DNA from: Bacteroidales bacterium | GTDB taxonomy: Bacteria; Bacteroidota; Bacteroidia; Bacteroidales; VadinHA17 | Assembly (NCBI GenBank): GCA_020201035.1 | Contig: JAIVHO010000037.1 | Coordinates: 1-64,000 of the forward strand | Reading direction: 5' to 3' | DNA: 64,000 nt | Shown here: positions 34,683 to 44,579 of the stretch, one piece after another | How the letters are laid out: each line of letters starts with the position of its first letter | How positions within the stretch are numbered: the stretch's first letter is position 1 | Position numbers and translations under genes: made by a program | Notes under the pieces: model-generated | Databases searched by the model: none | What the model saw: the letters and a program-made list of their open reading frames with translations, nothing else | What the model was told of the DNA's origin: nothing

Positions 34683-35387
34683 ATGAGACTACTACTTATC
34701 AGCAATTCAACAAATGCAGGTGAAGCATACCTGGACTATCCGAAACATGAAATAGCCTCTTTCCTGGGGAAAAGAAGTATTAAGGCTCTGTTTATTCCAT
34801 ATGCAGCCGTTACTTTCTCATTCGATGACTACGAGAAAAAGGTATCAGACCGCTTCAGGGAGGTGGGCCATGATGTAGTATCCATTCACAGGTTCGATGA
34901 CCCGGTTAAGGCCGTCAGAGAGGCGGAGGCTATAGTTGTTGGAGGCGGTAATACCTGGAACCTTCTTAAAATGATACAGGAGCAGGGACTGATTGATCCG
35001 GTAAGAGAAAAGGTGCTTTCAGGAACCCCGTATATCGGCTGGAGTGCCGGTTCAAATATGGCATGCCCCACTATCAGGACAACCAATGATATGCCCATAA
35101 CAGAGCCGGCATCATTCTCGGCCTTTTCACTTATCCCTTTCCAGATCAATCCACACTATCTGGATGCCAATCCTGACGGTCATGCCGGTGAGACAAGGGA
35201 ACAGAGAATCCAGGAGTTTCTGGAGATAAATCCCGGTCTTTATGTTGCAGGACTAAGAGAGGGAACATTATTCAAAATTGAGGACTCTACGGTTGAACTT
35301 ATTGGTCCCCGTCCCATGAGGCTCTTTATAAAGGGAACTGAGCCTGTTGAATATAATGCAGGGGATAACCTCAGTTTTCTGATATAA
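34683..35387 (+). CDS. pepE: Peptidase E (alpha-aspartyl dipeptidase)
   Basis: This 234-residue S51 serine peptidase hydrolyses dipeptides with an N-terminal aspartate in the cytoplasm. The nucleophile is the serine in GWSAGSNMA. The preceding AIVVGGGNTWNLLK loop and the INPHYLDANPDGH segment, which carries the catalytic histidine, match Escherichia coli PepE. It probably shares a transcript with the ThiF-like gene. Confidence 0.93.
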   Translation: MRLLLISNSTNAGEAYLDYPKHEIASFLGKRSIKALFIPYAAVTFSFDDYEKKVSDRFREVGHDVVSIHRFDDPVKAVREAEAIVVGGGNTWNLLKMIQEQGLIDPVREKVLSGTPYIGWSAGSNMACPTIRTTNDMPITEPASFSAFSLIPFQINPHYLDANPDGHAGETREQRIQEFLEINPGLYVAGLREGTLFKIEDSTVELIGPRPMRLFIKGTEPVEYNAGDNLSFLI

Positions 35388-35526
35388 GCTGGTAAGGGAG
35401 GTTATCAGGCACCATATGGGCATGATTATCCCAGAGGATAAAGATCCGGTGAGCTATTCTGACAATAATATCGCAGGCAGGAAATACCGGAGGTTTATTA
35501 ATTATAAAAATCCGGTTGTTTAAGGA

Positions 35527-38136
35527 ATGAACAGATTACGCAAAATAGTTGTGGCAGGTTTGTCAGGTATGGCAATTGTTGCTGTTATTCTGGTTATTCT
35601 GTCGACAATACTGGAGCCCGGGATAACGCGTCTCTTATTAACCAAAATCAATTCATCCCTTGAGAATCCGGTTGAGGTTAAACATATTGAATTTTCACTC
35701 CTTAGGAACTTTCCGCGTGCATCGGTAACACTAAAGGAGATTGTTATTCTTCCAGCAGAGAGAGAAGCTCAAATACAGGACTACCAGGCAGACACTCTCC
35801 TAACCGCCGGTAGCTTAAGGTTATCGCTCAGGATTCCGGCACTGCTGAAAAAGAGATATATAGTTGACCGTCTTGCTGTGGAAAACGGCATTATCAATAT
35901 ACGGCGCTTCAATGACGGACGCCTCAATTTACATCTCCATCAACGCGAAGGACGGCGCGACTCCTCTTCTATTATGGCAGATCTGAGATATATTACCATA
36001 AAAAAAACCAGAATCAATTACACTGGTGACGCCTCAGCCATTACTGCATCCGTAAATATTACAGAATCGTCAGGCAGGCTGAAGATATCAGACGGTTCAA
36101 CAGAGGCGGATGCAATGGTTACCCTGGATAATTTCAGGCTTGCCACGGAGAGCTTTTCCATCCCCTCCTTAACGGGCAGGATTCGTTCGAGATTTTCACT
36201 AAGTGAGAAAGCTGGTATTATCACCCTGAATGGTTTTACCATCAATTCAGGTAACAGCGAGGCAGAGATGGCCGGCAGCCTGAACCACGAAACCGGCCGT
36301 ACAGAGATTCAGTTTATGATGTTGTCAAAAGAGATTGACAGAATTATTGCCGGCAGCGGAACTAAAGGTGCAGGCTTTACCGACAACTATAAACCATCAG
36401 GAACATTATCTCTCTCCGGTACCATATCCGGCAGCATCTCAGCAGGAGGGAGCCTTAACCTCTATTCACAGGGTGAATATTCAGGAGGAGCCATTACTAT
36501 CCCTTCAAAAGGATTCCGGATAAAGAATATCAGTGCCCCCTTTGCTTTTGCTGCGGATTTAATGAACATCAAAAAAATATTCAGGCTCACGATAGACAGT
36601 TACACGGCATCAGCGGAATCTGAGCTGGTTACCGGATCCTTAGCCATCAACAGGATTGAGAATCCGGTTATTGATTTCAGAATAAATGCTTCTCCCGATC
36701 TCTCTATATTAACAGCACTTACAGGGAACAAATCTTTCAAAGCGGGAGGTAGCAGCAGGTTTTCACTTCGCCTTTACGGTCCGCTTAACATGAAAAACAG
36801 TGACATATCTCCGCTGCTCTCACTTGAGCGATCGGCAAATATCTTCCTGCAGAATGCAACACTGGAGATTCCGGAAGAAATGTTTTCCGCAAGTGATATT
36901 ACGGGTAACATAATGGTAACGGATAATATATGGTTCGATGCTGTCTCACTGAATTACTGCGGGTCCAGAACGATATTAAACGGAAAACTTTCCCGATTCG
37001 ATGATCTTGCAGGCATCACTGGCACCTCACCATCCATCTCGGCTGCTGTCTGGACTGAGAAACTCAGTGATCCCATGCTGATTCCTTTCACCGGCAACCG
37101 CACTGACCGGTCAGGTACCGGAATTTTTTCGCGATCAGAATTTAACCTTGACATACGATCCGATTCCCTGACAATAGGGAAGTTCAGGGCATCTGCACTG
37201 AATACAAATTTAAGTTACAGAGAGAAGACTATCAATATAGGCTCTTTCAGGCTTAACACACTTGACGGAACAGTTGAAGGCCATGCCACGCTGATTCCGC
37301 TTTCCGGAAACAGGTATGCCGGAAGAGGATGGTTTGATATTAATGGTATTGATATTAATAAGACTTTTACCCTGTTTAATAATTTCGGACAAAATTATAT
37401 AACTGACCAGAATATCAGGGGTAAACTGACAGGAGAAATAACCCTGTCAGGGGAAACCATTACCCGTTTTAAGCCTGATCCGTCATCAATTATCATAGAT
37501 GGCAACTATCTTATCTCCAATGGTGAACTGGTAGAATTTGAACCTTTGCTTAAACTATCCCGGTTTGTTGAAATAAGTGAACTTGAAAGAGTCAGATTCT
37601 CTGAACTTAGCAATGAGATTACCATCAGTAACAGGATTATTTTAATTCCTGCGATGGAAATCCAGAGTTCAGCATTCAATATTTCACTTGCAGGCATTCA
37701 CAGTTTTGACGGGGAGTATACCTATCACCTCCGACTGCTCCTTTCTGAACTGCTGAGCAGAAAAAGGGACAGAAGTAACGTGGCAGACCCTTTTGGTTCG
37801 GTAGAGGATGACGGACTGGGACGGACAGCCCTTTTCCTTAAGGTAGAGGGAGACCGGAATGGTTCAAGGGTCTCTCACGACATGAAATCGCTCCGTAATG
37901 AGATCAGGACTGATATAGAAAAAGAAAAGTCAAACCTCAGGACTATTCTGAATGAAGAGTACGGCTGGTATGGCAGTGATACAATAACAGCCCCTGCCCG
38001 CGAAGCAACCAAGCGCTTCAGGATAGTGTGGGAAGGGACAGATACAACAACCATAAAAAGGGATTCCGGGGAGGAAAAGATATTACCTTTGAAAAATATT
38101 CTGCGCCGTAAAAAAAAGGAAGAGGATCTGTTCTGA
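35527..38136 (+). CDS. AsmA-family envelope protein
   Basis: The 869-residue protein has an N-terminal membrane helix (residues ~12-29) and a long periplasmic body built of repetitive beta strands. The AsmA N-terminal form LENPVEVKHIEFSLLRNFPRASVTLKEI and the conserved C-terminal region (GEITLSGETITRF to MEIQSSAFNISLAGIH) support the family. AsmA-like proteins span the periplasm and are linked to phospholipid transfer and outer-membrane homeostasis. The C-terminal tail is lysine-rich (LRRKKKEEDLF). The next gene, a histidine kinase, starts 22 bases later. Confidence 0.85.
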   Translation: MNRLRKIVVAGLSGMAIVAVILVILSTILEPGITRLLLTKINSSLENPVEVKHIEFSLLRNFPRASVTLKEIVILPAEREAQIQDYQADTLLTAGSLRLSLRIPALLKKRYIVDRLAVENGIINIRRFNDGRLNLHLHQREGRRDSSSIMADLRYITIKKTRINYTGDASAITASVNITESSGRLKISDGSTEADAMVTLDNFRLATESFSIPSLTGRIRSRFSLSEKAGIITLNGFTINSGNSEAEMAGSLNHETGRTEIQFMMLSKEIDRIIAGSGTKGAGFTDNYKPSGTLSLSGTISGSISAGGSLNLYSQGEYSGGAITIPSKGFRIKNISAPFAFAADLMNIKKIFRLTIDSYTASAESELVTGSLAINRIENPVIDFRINASPDLSILTALTGNKSFKAGGSSRFSLRLYGPLNMKNSDISPLLSLERSANIFLQNATLEIPEEMFSASDITGNIMVTDNIWFDAVSLNYCGSRTILNGKLSRFDDLAGITGTSPSISAAVWTEKLSDPMLIPFTGNRTDRSGTGIFSRSEFNLDIRSDSLTIGKFRASALNTNLSYREKTINIGSFRLNTLDGTVEGHATLIPLSGNRYAGRGWFDINGIDINKTFTLFNNFGQNYITDQNIRGKLTGEITLSGETITRFKPDPSSIIIDGNYLISNGELVEFEPLLKLSRFVEISELERVRFSELSNEITISNRIILIPAMEIQSSAFNISLAGIHSFDGEYTYHLRLLLSELLSRKRDRSNVADPFGSVEDDGLGRTALFLKVEGDRNGSRVSHDMKSLRNEIRTDIEKEKSNLRTILNEEYGWYGSDTITAPAREATKRFRIVWEGTDTTTIKRDSGEEKILPLKNILRRKKKEEDLF

Positions 38137-38158
38137 TGGGAGTTAATCACTTATTCCG

Positions 38159-39322
38159 ATGAATATCTACCAGAAAAAAATGATATGGAAACTGCTGCTG
38201 CTGACATCTGCAGTGGTCATTGCTGCAGGCTCCCTGGTATATACCAACAGGCTGGTGGAGCAGATAAAGAAGGAGGAGAGAAAAAAGATTGAACAGTGGG
38301 CTGAAGCAACAAGGCTGGTGGTGAGTGAAGAGGATGATGATATACTCAATTTTCTGGTTTCAATAATTGATGATAACACAACTGTTCCAGTTATTCTGAC
38401 AGACGGCAGCGGAAATATTATCTCCACCCTTAACCTCGACACAGCGAGAGTTTCGGACAGCAGGTATCTGGAACACCAGCTAGACAAAATGAAGGAGTCA
38501 GGAGAGGTTATCCCATTCAGTTTCGGGGATGATGAAAAGAACTATATTCACTACCGTGAGAGCACTATTCTGCGCCGACTGATCTATTATCCCTATATAC
38601 AGCTCGGTATCATAATGCTCTTTATAGCTGTTGCCTATTTTGCATTCAGCATGGCACGGTCAGCAGAGCAGAATCAGGTATGGGTAGGAATGTCACGTGA
38701 GACGGCTCATCAGCTCGGCACACCAACCTCGTCACTTGCCGCATGGACCGAGTTGTTGCGACAAAAGCTTCCGGGAAATACCATCCCTGATGAGATTTCA
38801 AAAGATGTGGGGCGACTTGAAAAGATCGCAGACAGGTTCTCAAAAATAGGCTCACGACCTGCCCTGAAGGTGTCTGATATCAACGATATCATTGAAGGAA
38901 CCATGCAGTACCTTCAACCAAGGCTTGGCGACGGCATAGAGATAAAATTTGATAAAACTATCAACACTGACCTTATAATTCCTGTTAACCGCTCTCTTTT
39001 TGAATGGGTGCTTGAGAATCTCTGTCGTAATGCAGCTGATGCCATGAGCGGTAAAGGCATAATCACCATCACCACCGGAAAACAATCCGGCCATATTACA
39101 ATAGATATCTGTGACAGGGGCCGGGGGATCCCCAAAAGGGCCTGGAAAACCATTTTTAAACCCGGTTACACAACAAAGGAGAGGGGCTGGGGCCTGGGAC
39201 TGTCCCTTGCTGCCAGGATTATTGAGGAGTACCACAGGGGTAAAATATTTGTAAATAGTTCCGATCAGGAAAAAGGAAGTTGTTTCAGGATTGTTCTTCC
39301 ACGTAATAAGGAGCAGGCCTGA
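38159..39322 (+). CDS. Sensor histidine kinase (orphan)
   Basis: The 387-residue protein has two membrane helices (residues ~10-28 and 146-165) enclosing a small periplasmic domain. The H box is SRETAHQLGTPTSSL with H184 as the phospho-acceptor. The HATPase domain has WVLENLCRNAADAM (N box), DRGRGIP (G1) and GWGLGLSLA (G2), all intact. No response regulator gene is adjacent; the stand-alone receiver at 958-1380 is a possible but untested partner. It lies between the AsmA-like and U32 genes in what looks like one operon. Confidence 0.9.
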   Translation: MNIYQKKMIWKLLLLTSAVVIAAGSLVYTNRLVEQIKKEERKKIEQWAEATRLVVSEEDDDILNFLVSIIDDNTTVPVILTDGSGNIISTLNLDTARVSDSRYLEHQLDKMKESGEVIPFSFGDDEKNYIHYRESTILRRLIYYPYIQLGIIMLFIAVAYFAFSMARSAEQNQVWVGMSRETAHQLGTPTSSLAAWTELLRQKLPGNTIPDEISKDVGRLEKIADRFSKIGSRPALKVSDINDIIEGTMQYLQPRLGDGIEIKFDKTINTDLIIPVNRSLFEWVLENLCRNAADAMSGKGIITITTGKQSGHITIDICDRGRGIPKRAWKTIFKPGYTTKERGWGLGLSLAARIIEEYHRGKIFVNSSDQEKGSCFRIVLPRNKEQA

Positions 39323-39336
39323 GAATAAATTCAACT

Positions 39337-40593
39337 ATGAAACGATCCGATATAGAGATAATGGCGCCGGCCGGTTCATGGGAATCGCTGACGGCCGCCA
39401 TACAGGGAGGAGCAGACTCAATCTACTTTGGAGTTGAACAACTGAATATGCGTGCCCGGTCATCACGCAATTTTACAATTGATGACATGCCCGGCATTGC
39501 ATCATTGTGCCGCAAAAGCGGTATAAAATGCTACCTAACCCTTAACGTTGTTATCTATGACCATGAAAATGACACAGCAAAATCCATTATTGATTCAGCA
39601 CTGTCGGCCGGAATTGATGCCATTATAGCCTCAGACATATCGGTAATAAGGTATGCTGCAGAGAGAGGAATAAGCGTACATCTCTCAACCCAGATAAATA
39701 TTACCAATGCTGAGGCTCTGAAATTTTACAGCCAGTGGGCTGATGTTGTGGTTCTGGCAAGAGAGCTTAATCTAGATCAGGTCAATCATATATATCGCAT
39801 TATTGAAAGTGATAATATAACCGGGCCATCAGGCGTCCTAATGAAGATTGAGATGTTTGCCCACGGTGCATTATGCATGGCCGTTTCGGGCAAATGCTAT
39901 CTCAGTCTGCATGAAAACAATGCCTCCGCCAACAGGGGAAACTGCTATCAGACATGCCGCAAGGCATACATTGTAACCGAGAAGGAGAGCGGAAATGAGC
40001 TGGAGGTGGATAATGAGTATATTATGTCTCCCAAAGATCTGAGCACTATAGGTTTTGTAAATAAATTACTTGACTCAGGAGTGAGGGTGCTTAAGATTGA
40101 GGGTCGGGCCCGTGGCCCGGAATATGTTAAAACTGTATCAGAAGCATACGGCGTTGCCGTTGAGGCTGTTATCTCCGGTGTTTATACTCCTGAACTTATT
40201 GCAGAGCTACGGGATAAGGTGGCAACTGTTTTTAACCGTGGTTTCTGGGATGGATATTACCTGGGTCAGAGGCTGGGCGAATGGAGCACCAATTACGGAT
40301 CCAGTGCCACCAGAAGGAAGGTCTATCTGGGAAAGATAACCAACTACTTTTCACGACTGGGAGTTGCAGAGATAAAGCTTGAGACAGGTGATCTAAGCAA
40401 GGGTGAGTCACTGATGATAACAGGACCAACAACAGGTGTAATTGAATTTACTGCAGGGGAGATAAGGCTTGACGAGGATGCGGTTGAGATGGCTCCCAGG
40501 GGATCTGTTTGCTCAACACCGGTTCCCGGCATGGTAAGACGTTCAGACCGGCTTTTCAGGATTGTTGACGCATCACTGGTAATAAAACAGTAG
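39337..40593 (+). CDS. U32-family peptidase-like protein (TrhP/RlhA-type RNA hydroxylase candidate)
   Basis: This 418-residue protein begins IEIMAPAGSWESLTAAIQGGAD, the TIM-barrel start of the U32 ('collagenase-like') family. Its cysteines in HGALCMAVSGKCYLS and GNCYQTCRKAY match the iron-sulfur ligands of members now known to hydroxylate tRNA (TrhP/YegQ) or 23S rRNA (RlhA). True proteolysis is doubtful for this group. The length fits TrhP-like proteins with one C-terminal barrel domain. It is 14 bases after the kinase gene and meets mnmH tail to tail with a two-base gap. Confidence 0.85.
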   Translation: MKRSDIEIMAPAGSWESLTAAIQGGADSIYFGVEQLNMRARSSRNFTIDDMPGIASLCRKSGIKCYLTLNVVIYDHENDTAKSIIDSALSAGIDAIIASDISVIRYAAERGISVHLSTQINITNAEALKFYSQWADVVVLARELNLDQVNHIYRIIESDNITGPSGVLMKIEMFAHGALCMAVSGKCYLSLHENNASANRGNCYQTCRKAYIVTEKESGNELEVDNEYIMSPKDLSTIGFVNKLLDSGVRVLKIEGRARGPEYVKTVSEAYGVAVEAVISGVYTPELIAELRDKVATVFNRGFWDGYYLGQRLGEWSTNYGSSATRRKVYLGKITNYFSRLGVAEIKLETGDLSKGESLMITGPTTGVIEFTAGEIRLDEDAVEMAPRGSVCSTPVPGMVRRSDRLFRIVDASLVIKQ

Positions 40594-40595
40594 CG

Positions 40596-41651
40596 TTACT
40601 TCTGTCTCTCTCCTGCTGTTTTCACAATAAGCCTGGCGCTATCAATAAATGATTTACCGCTGGTATCCAGTTTGATTACCTCATCCTGGTTCCTTTTTGA
40701 AAGTCCGAACAGATATGCTTTATCATAATATTCAAGAGCAATCTCCACTGCTCTTTTTATATTACCAGCATCGATAGCCTCAAGGGCTTCTCTGGTCCGG
40801 TCTCCTCCCAGCCGTTTAGAGATTCTTAATACCGACTCCCTGAGAAGCCGGGGCTCGAACTTTCCATACTCCTCCATCAGGAACCCGGTACGTGAGGCTG
40901 AGTCGGGCATCAGGGCAATTACGGGAGATCTTCTTATAACATTATAAAGTTCGTCAGGCATAAATACTGATCCGATATTCCTGCTCTCATCCTCCATAAA
41001 GAGTGTGGCAGAAGGAGTGGTATAATTCAGTTCACTGAATACCATATTTGCAAAGTGCTCTGAGGTGGGCTGGTCGGGCATGCCAAGCGATCCGAATGCT
41101 GAACCCCTATGTGATGCAATATCCTCCAGATCAATTACCTGCTCTCCCATCTCCTTCAGGATATGGAGTATTTTTGTTTTACCGCTACCTGTATAACCAC
41201 CGATAATCACCACTTTCCTGTCTGCTTCCATTGCGTTCAGGATATAATTACGATAGTTTTTATATCCACCTCTCAGCAGGGTAGTACGGATTCCTCCAAG
41301 CCTGAACAGCCATGCCATGTTTTCAGATCTCATACCGCCTCTCCAGCAATAGAGGGCAATATGTTTGCGCGGACCTGCGATTTTCAGGGCAGAGGAGAGT
41401 ATGGAGCGCATTTCGGGCCCTACAAAATCGAGTCCTCTTAAAATGGCTTCCACTCTTCCCCGTTTTTTATAATCAGTTCCCACGACTGCCCTCTGCTCAT
41501 CTGAAAAAATGGGCAGGTTAACAGCCCCCGGGATATGGCCTCTCCTGTACTCTGAGGGAGTACGCACATCCACCACAGGAAGGTCAGCCGCCAATTCTAT
41601 AAAAGAGGCTGCATCCGTTATCTGGTTCTCTCTATCCAACTGTTTGAGCAA
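40596..41651 (-). CDS. mnmH: tRNA 2-selenouridine synthase
   Basis: The 351-residue protein has an N-terminal rhodanese domain (VVDVRTPSEYRRGHIPGAVN; active cysteine in LYCWRGGMRS) and a C-terminal P-loop domain (GGYTGSGKT). This combination is diagnostic of MnmH/SelU, which replaces sulfur by selenium at the tRNA wobble uridine by way of a geranylated intermediate. It needs selenophosphate from SelD, not encoded in this window. Its first 20 bases overlap the end of the hybrid kinase gene. Confidence 0.94.
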   Translation of the reverse strand: MLKQLDRENQITDAASFIELAADLPVVDVRTPSEYRRGHIPGAVNLPIFSDEQRAVVGTDYKKRGRVEAILRGLDFVGPEMRSILSSALKIAGPRKHIALYCWRGGMRSENMAWLFRLGGIRTTLLRGGYKNYRNYILNAMEADRKVVIIGGYTGSGKTKILHILKEMGEQVIDLEDIASHRGSAFGSLGMPDQPTSEHFANMVFSELNYTTPSATLFMEDESRNIGSVFMPDELYNVIRRSPVIALMPDSASRTGFLMEEYGKFEPRLLRESVLRISKRLGGDRTREALEAIDAGNIKRAVEIALEYYDKAYLFGLSKRNQDEVIKLDTSGKSFIDSARLIVKTAGERQK

Positions 41652-44502
41652 AAAACCTTAGTAAAATCTTCTTTATATCTTCCTGTCTTACCGGCTTTGA
41701 AACAAAATGGTGCATCCCGCACAGTTCAGCCTTCCTGACAGCTTCACCCGAGCCGTCAGCAGTAAGAGCCACAACAATTATGTCAGCATCCTCGCCTATA
41801 ATTGCTGAAGCAGCATCAAACCCATCCATTACCGGCATTATAAGATCCATAAAGACAATATCATATTTTGACAACCGGCATTTCTCCACTGCTTCACGGC
41901 CATTGGCTGCTATATCTGCCTCATAACCCAGGCCCCTGAAAAGTGTAAGTGCAACTTTCTGATTAATAACGTTATCCTCAGCCACAAGTATTCTCAGATC
42001 CTTTCTCATTAACTCACCAGGTATCAGGAATGCAGGCACCTCTATTCCATGGTAATGGTTCTGAATCATATTAAAAAGTTCGCTTAAATGGAATGGCTGT
42101 ACAAGGTATTCATCCACTCCGTAACGTATAGAGCGCGAATAGTTTCCCCTTTTATCGTTGGAGCTTACCATAAGAATCATAAACTCTGAATAGAGGTTTG
42201 ATTCCCAGAGTTCCCGGGCCACTTCAAATCCGTCAAAATCGGGAGTATCAAGAATAACAACCATCCTGTAGCGTTCCTGTCTGTTCTGCAGGTTTGCCTT
42301 TACCATGCTGATAGTCTGATTCTGCCAGGATGTAACATACGCAGAAAGTCCAAATTTATGAAGAGCATCCATCAGCTCTTCATCGCGATGACGTGTGCCG
42401 CTGACTACCAGTGTTTTAATCTCGCTGTACTTTGTTATTTCAGAAGCTCCGTCATTTTTTTCCTGCTTTACATTAGAATAGACCTTTACATAAAAGTGAA
42501 ACCTCGCACCGGGTGTCTCAGGGTTATCCGAGAGCCCTGACGGTGTTGAGGGCTCCAGTGTACCACCCATCATCTCAATTATCTGCCTTGATATAAGTCC
42601 GGTCAAACCCTTTCCCTCATATTCATTAATACTTTTTGTTTCGGTAGTCAGGTAGTCCCCAAAGAGTCTTTTAAAAAGGTTACTGCTATAGCCGGCACCA
42701 GTATCACGGAGGTCGAATATAAGTTTGATAACACCATGACTCTCCTCTTCTGCGGTGCACTTCAGGTCAATTACGCCTTTACTGGTGTGTTCAACAGAAG
42801 TGATAAGCAGGTTTGTAAGTGCCTGTCTCAGTCTGAACGGGTCTCCTACAAGGCTCCCGGACACATTATCATCAACCGCCCATTTTATGGTAACATCATC
42901 ATTCAGAAGAGTGCCTGCTACATCAACACAGTAAGCTATCTCCTTTCTGGCGTCAAACGGTATTTCATCAAGCATCAGTTTGCCTGACTCAATCCTGGAG
43001 AAATCGAGCAGGTCATTAATAATTCTCATAAGGAGGTCTGAGCTGTTCTTTATCAGGTTAACAACGGCTGATACCTCTGGTCTGTTATTCATCCCTGAAA
43101 GAATATCCGTCATTCCTATGATACCATTGAGGGGTGTTCTGATTTCATGGCTCATTCTGGCAAGGAATTCCGACTTCGCTTCATTGGCTCTGGCCTCCTG
43201 TTTACGGGCCACCTCCAGCAGGGTAACATCTATCAGAACTATCATCAATGCTTTCTCATCAAGATAATTTACCGGTATCTCCTTACGGTAAAGGATCATA
43301 TCTGCGCCCTCCTTTTCAATAACCATAAACTGGCTTCCTTCACTACCCTGCCCAAGGTTTTCAGCAAAATAGAGGCCCTCACCGGAATGAAGGTTCTCAG
43401 GCATAAGCTTACCTTTCATCTCCTCCTGGGTATTATATGAAAACATTGAAGCAGCCGAACTATTTGCTCTGATAACTTCCTTTGAAGAGGTGGTTATTAT
43501 AACACCCACGGGCAGCCTTTCTATCAGATCAATCATTGTTTGTTCCGATGATTTCAGGGTAGTTTCAGTTCTGTTCTGTCTACGTATATACCTTCTGAAG
43601 AATATTATTATCAGATGCACCAGAACAAGGGTAAGTGTAACAATCAGGAGGGAATTCCTGATAATATATTTCTGGTAGAAATCTGTAGGAGCAGAAAACA
43701 CCAGGCCAAAATTCCTTTTAAGAAGGGTTACCGGGTGGTAGCATGAGATCAGTGTACGTGCGATTCCGTCAGCTTCAAACCGGTGGGTTCTGTTTCCGCT
43801 GATCTCATTTCTGAGGTCAGCAGCGATCTGATCAACACCACTGATCCTGAGTTCAGGATTTAAATTTAAAAGCACCGGATCGGTGGAATAGTAATTATTA
43901 TATATTACTTCTCCCTCAGGGCCTATCATCCATTGCCACTGGTAATCCTCCAGCTTATACTTGGCAAACTGGGAATTAAAATATTTAATATAATCCACTG
44001 TAACCACCATGTTCCCAACAATGGTACCATCTGATGCCAGGTAGGGCAGGTAAAAGTCATATCTTTCCCTGTTCTCCTTCAGCATATCACTTTCCAGTAT
44101 TTCTCTCTGGTTCTGCGCCAGGTATGTATTGCCAATCCATGCATCCTCAGAATCGATATCGCGGTAGAGACTGAAAACTTCAGCACTGGTATTATGCATT
44201 GTTATATTGACTACAAAATCATCATATTTGGTATAGAAGAATTTCAGTTTTTCAATCACCCTGCTTTTAACCATCTCGTCCGAAAAAAAATCCTCCATAT
44301 TCTCCCCGAAGAAGATCTTATTTATGTCACTTTCAAAATAGAGATTTGTCTCTCCGACTTCTGATCCGATCAACTGTACCTGCTGGCTCAGCAATTTTAC
44401 AATATAGTTTAACTGTTTCTGATACAGATTATTATAATACACGGCGTTAATACCCAGTATCAAAACAAAAATCAGGTAAGCGAAGAGAGTCAGTTTCTTC
44501 AT
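41632..44502 (-). CDS. Hybrid sensor kinase with degenerate ATP-binding boxes and two receivers
   Basis: The 956-residue protein has a membrane helix at 5-24, an extracytoplasmic sensor (~25-275, Cache-like), a second helix (~281-302), a PAS domain (~322-432), a HisKA domain with H452 (MSHEIRTPLNG), a HATPase region and two receivers. The ATP site looks damaged: the N box reads NLLITSVEHT (the second Asn is Thr568) and the G2 box reads GKGLTGLIS instead of GTGLGLAIS. Receiver 1 keeps D752 but lacks the acidic pair and has Gln802 in place of Lys. Receiver 2 is intact (E842/D843, D886, K936). It may receive phosphate from elsewhere or act as a phosphatase. Confidence 0.88.
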   Translation of the reverse strand: MKKLTLFAYLIFVLILGINAVYYNNLYQKQLNYIVKLLSQQVQLIGSEVGETNLYFESDINKIFFGENMEDFFSDEMVKSRVIEKLKFFYTKYDDFVVNITMHNTSAEVFSLYRDIDSEDAWIGNTYLAQNQREILESDMLKENRERYDFYLPYLASDGTIVGNMVVTVDYIKYFNSQFAKYKLEDYQWQWMIGPEGEVIYNNYYSTDPVLLNLNPELRISGVDQIAADLRNEISGNRTHRFEADGIARTLISCYHPVTLLKRNFGLVFSAPTDFYQKYIIRNSLLIVTLTLVLVHLIIIFFRRYIRRQNRTETTLKSSEQTMIDLIERLPVGVIITTSSKEVIRANSSAASMFSYNTQEEMKGKLMPENLHSGEGLYFAENLGQGSEGSQFMVIEKEGADMILYRKEIPVNYLDEKALMIVLIDVTLLEVARKQEARANEAKSEFLARMSHEIRTPLNGIIGMTDILSGMNNRPEVSAVVNLIKNSSDLLMRIINDLLDFSRIESGKLMLDEIPFDARKEIAYCVDVAGTLLNDDVTIKWAVDDNVSGSLVGDPFRLRQALTNLLITSVEHTSKGVIDLKCTAEEESHGVIKLIFDLRDTGAGYSSNLFKRLFGDYLTTETKSINEYEGKGLTGLISRQIIEMMGGTLEPSTPSGLSDNPETPGARFHFYVKVYSNVKQEKNDGASEITKYSEIKTLVVSGTRHRDEELMDALHKFGLSAYVTSWQNQTISMVKANLQNRQERYRMVVILDTPDFDGFEVARELWESNLYSEFMILMVSSNDKRGNYSRSIRYGVDEYLVQPFHLSELFNMIQNHYHGIEVPAFLIPGELMRKDLRILVAEDNVINQKVALTLFRGLGYEADIAANGREAVEKCRLSKYDIVFMDLIMPVMDGFDAASAIIGEDADIIVVALTADGSGEAVRKAELCGMHHFVSKPVRQEDIKKILLRFFAQTVG

Positions 44503-44579
44503 GTCAAATCAATATATTCGGTTATCAGGATGATGCAACAAAGGCTTTAAAGATATCACTATTTAGACTGGATAGGTCA

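Noticed and set aside
40596..41651. Selenium-use operon around mnmH
   Set aside because: No selD, selenocysteine insertion genes or selenoprotein are seen near it; it stands next to an unrelated kinase.
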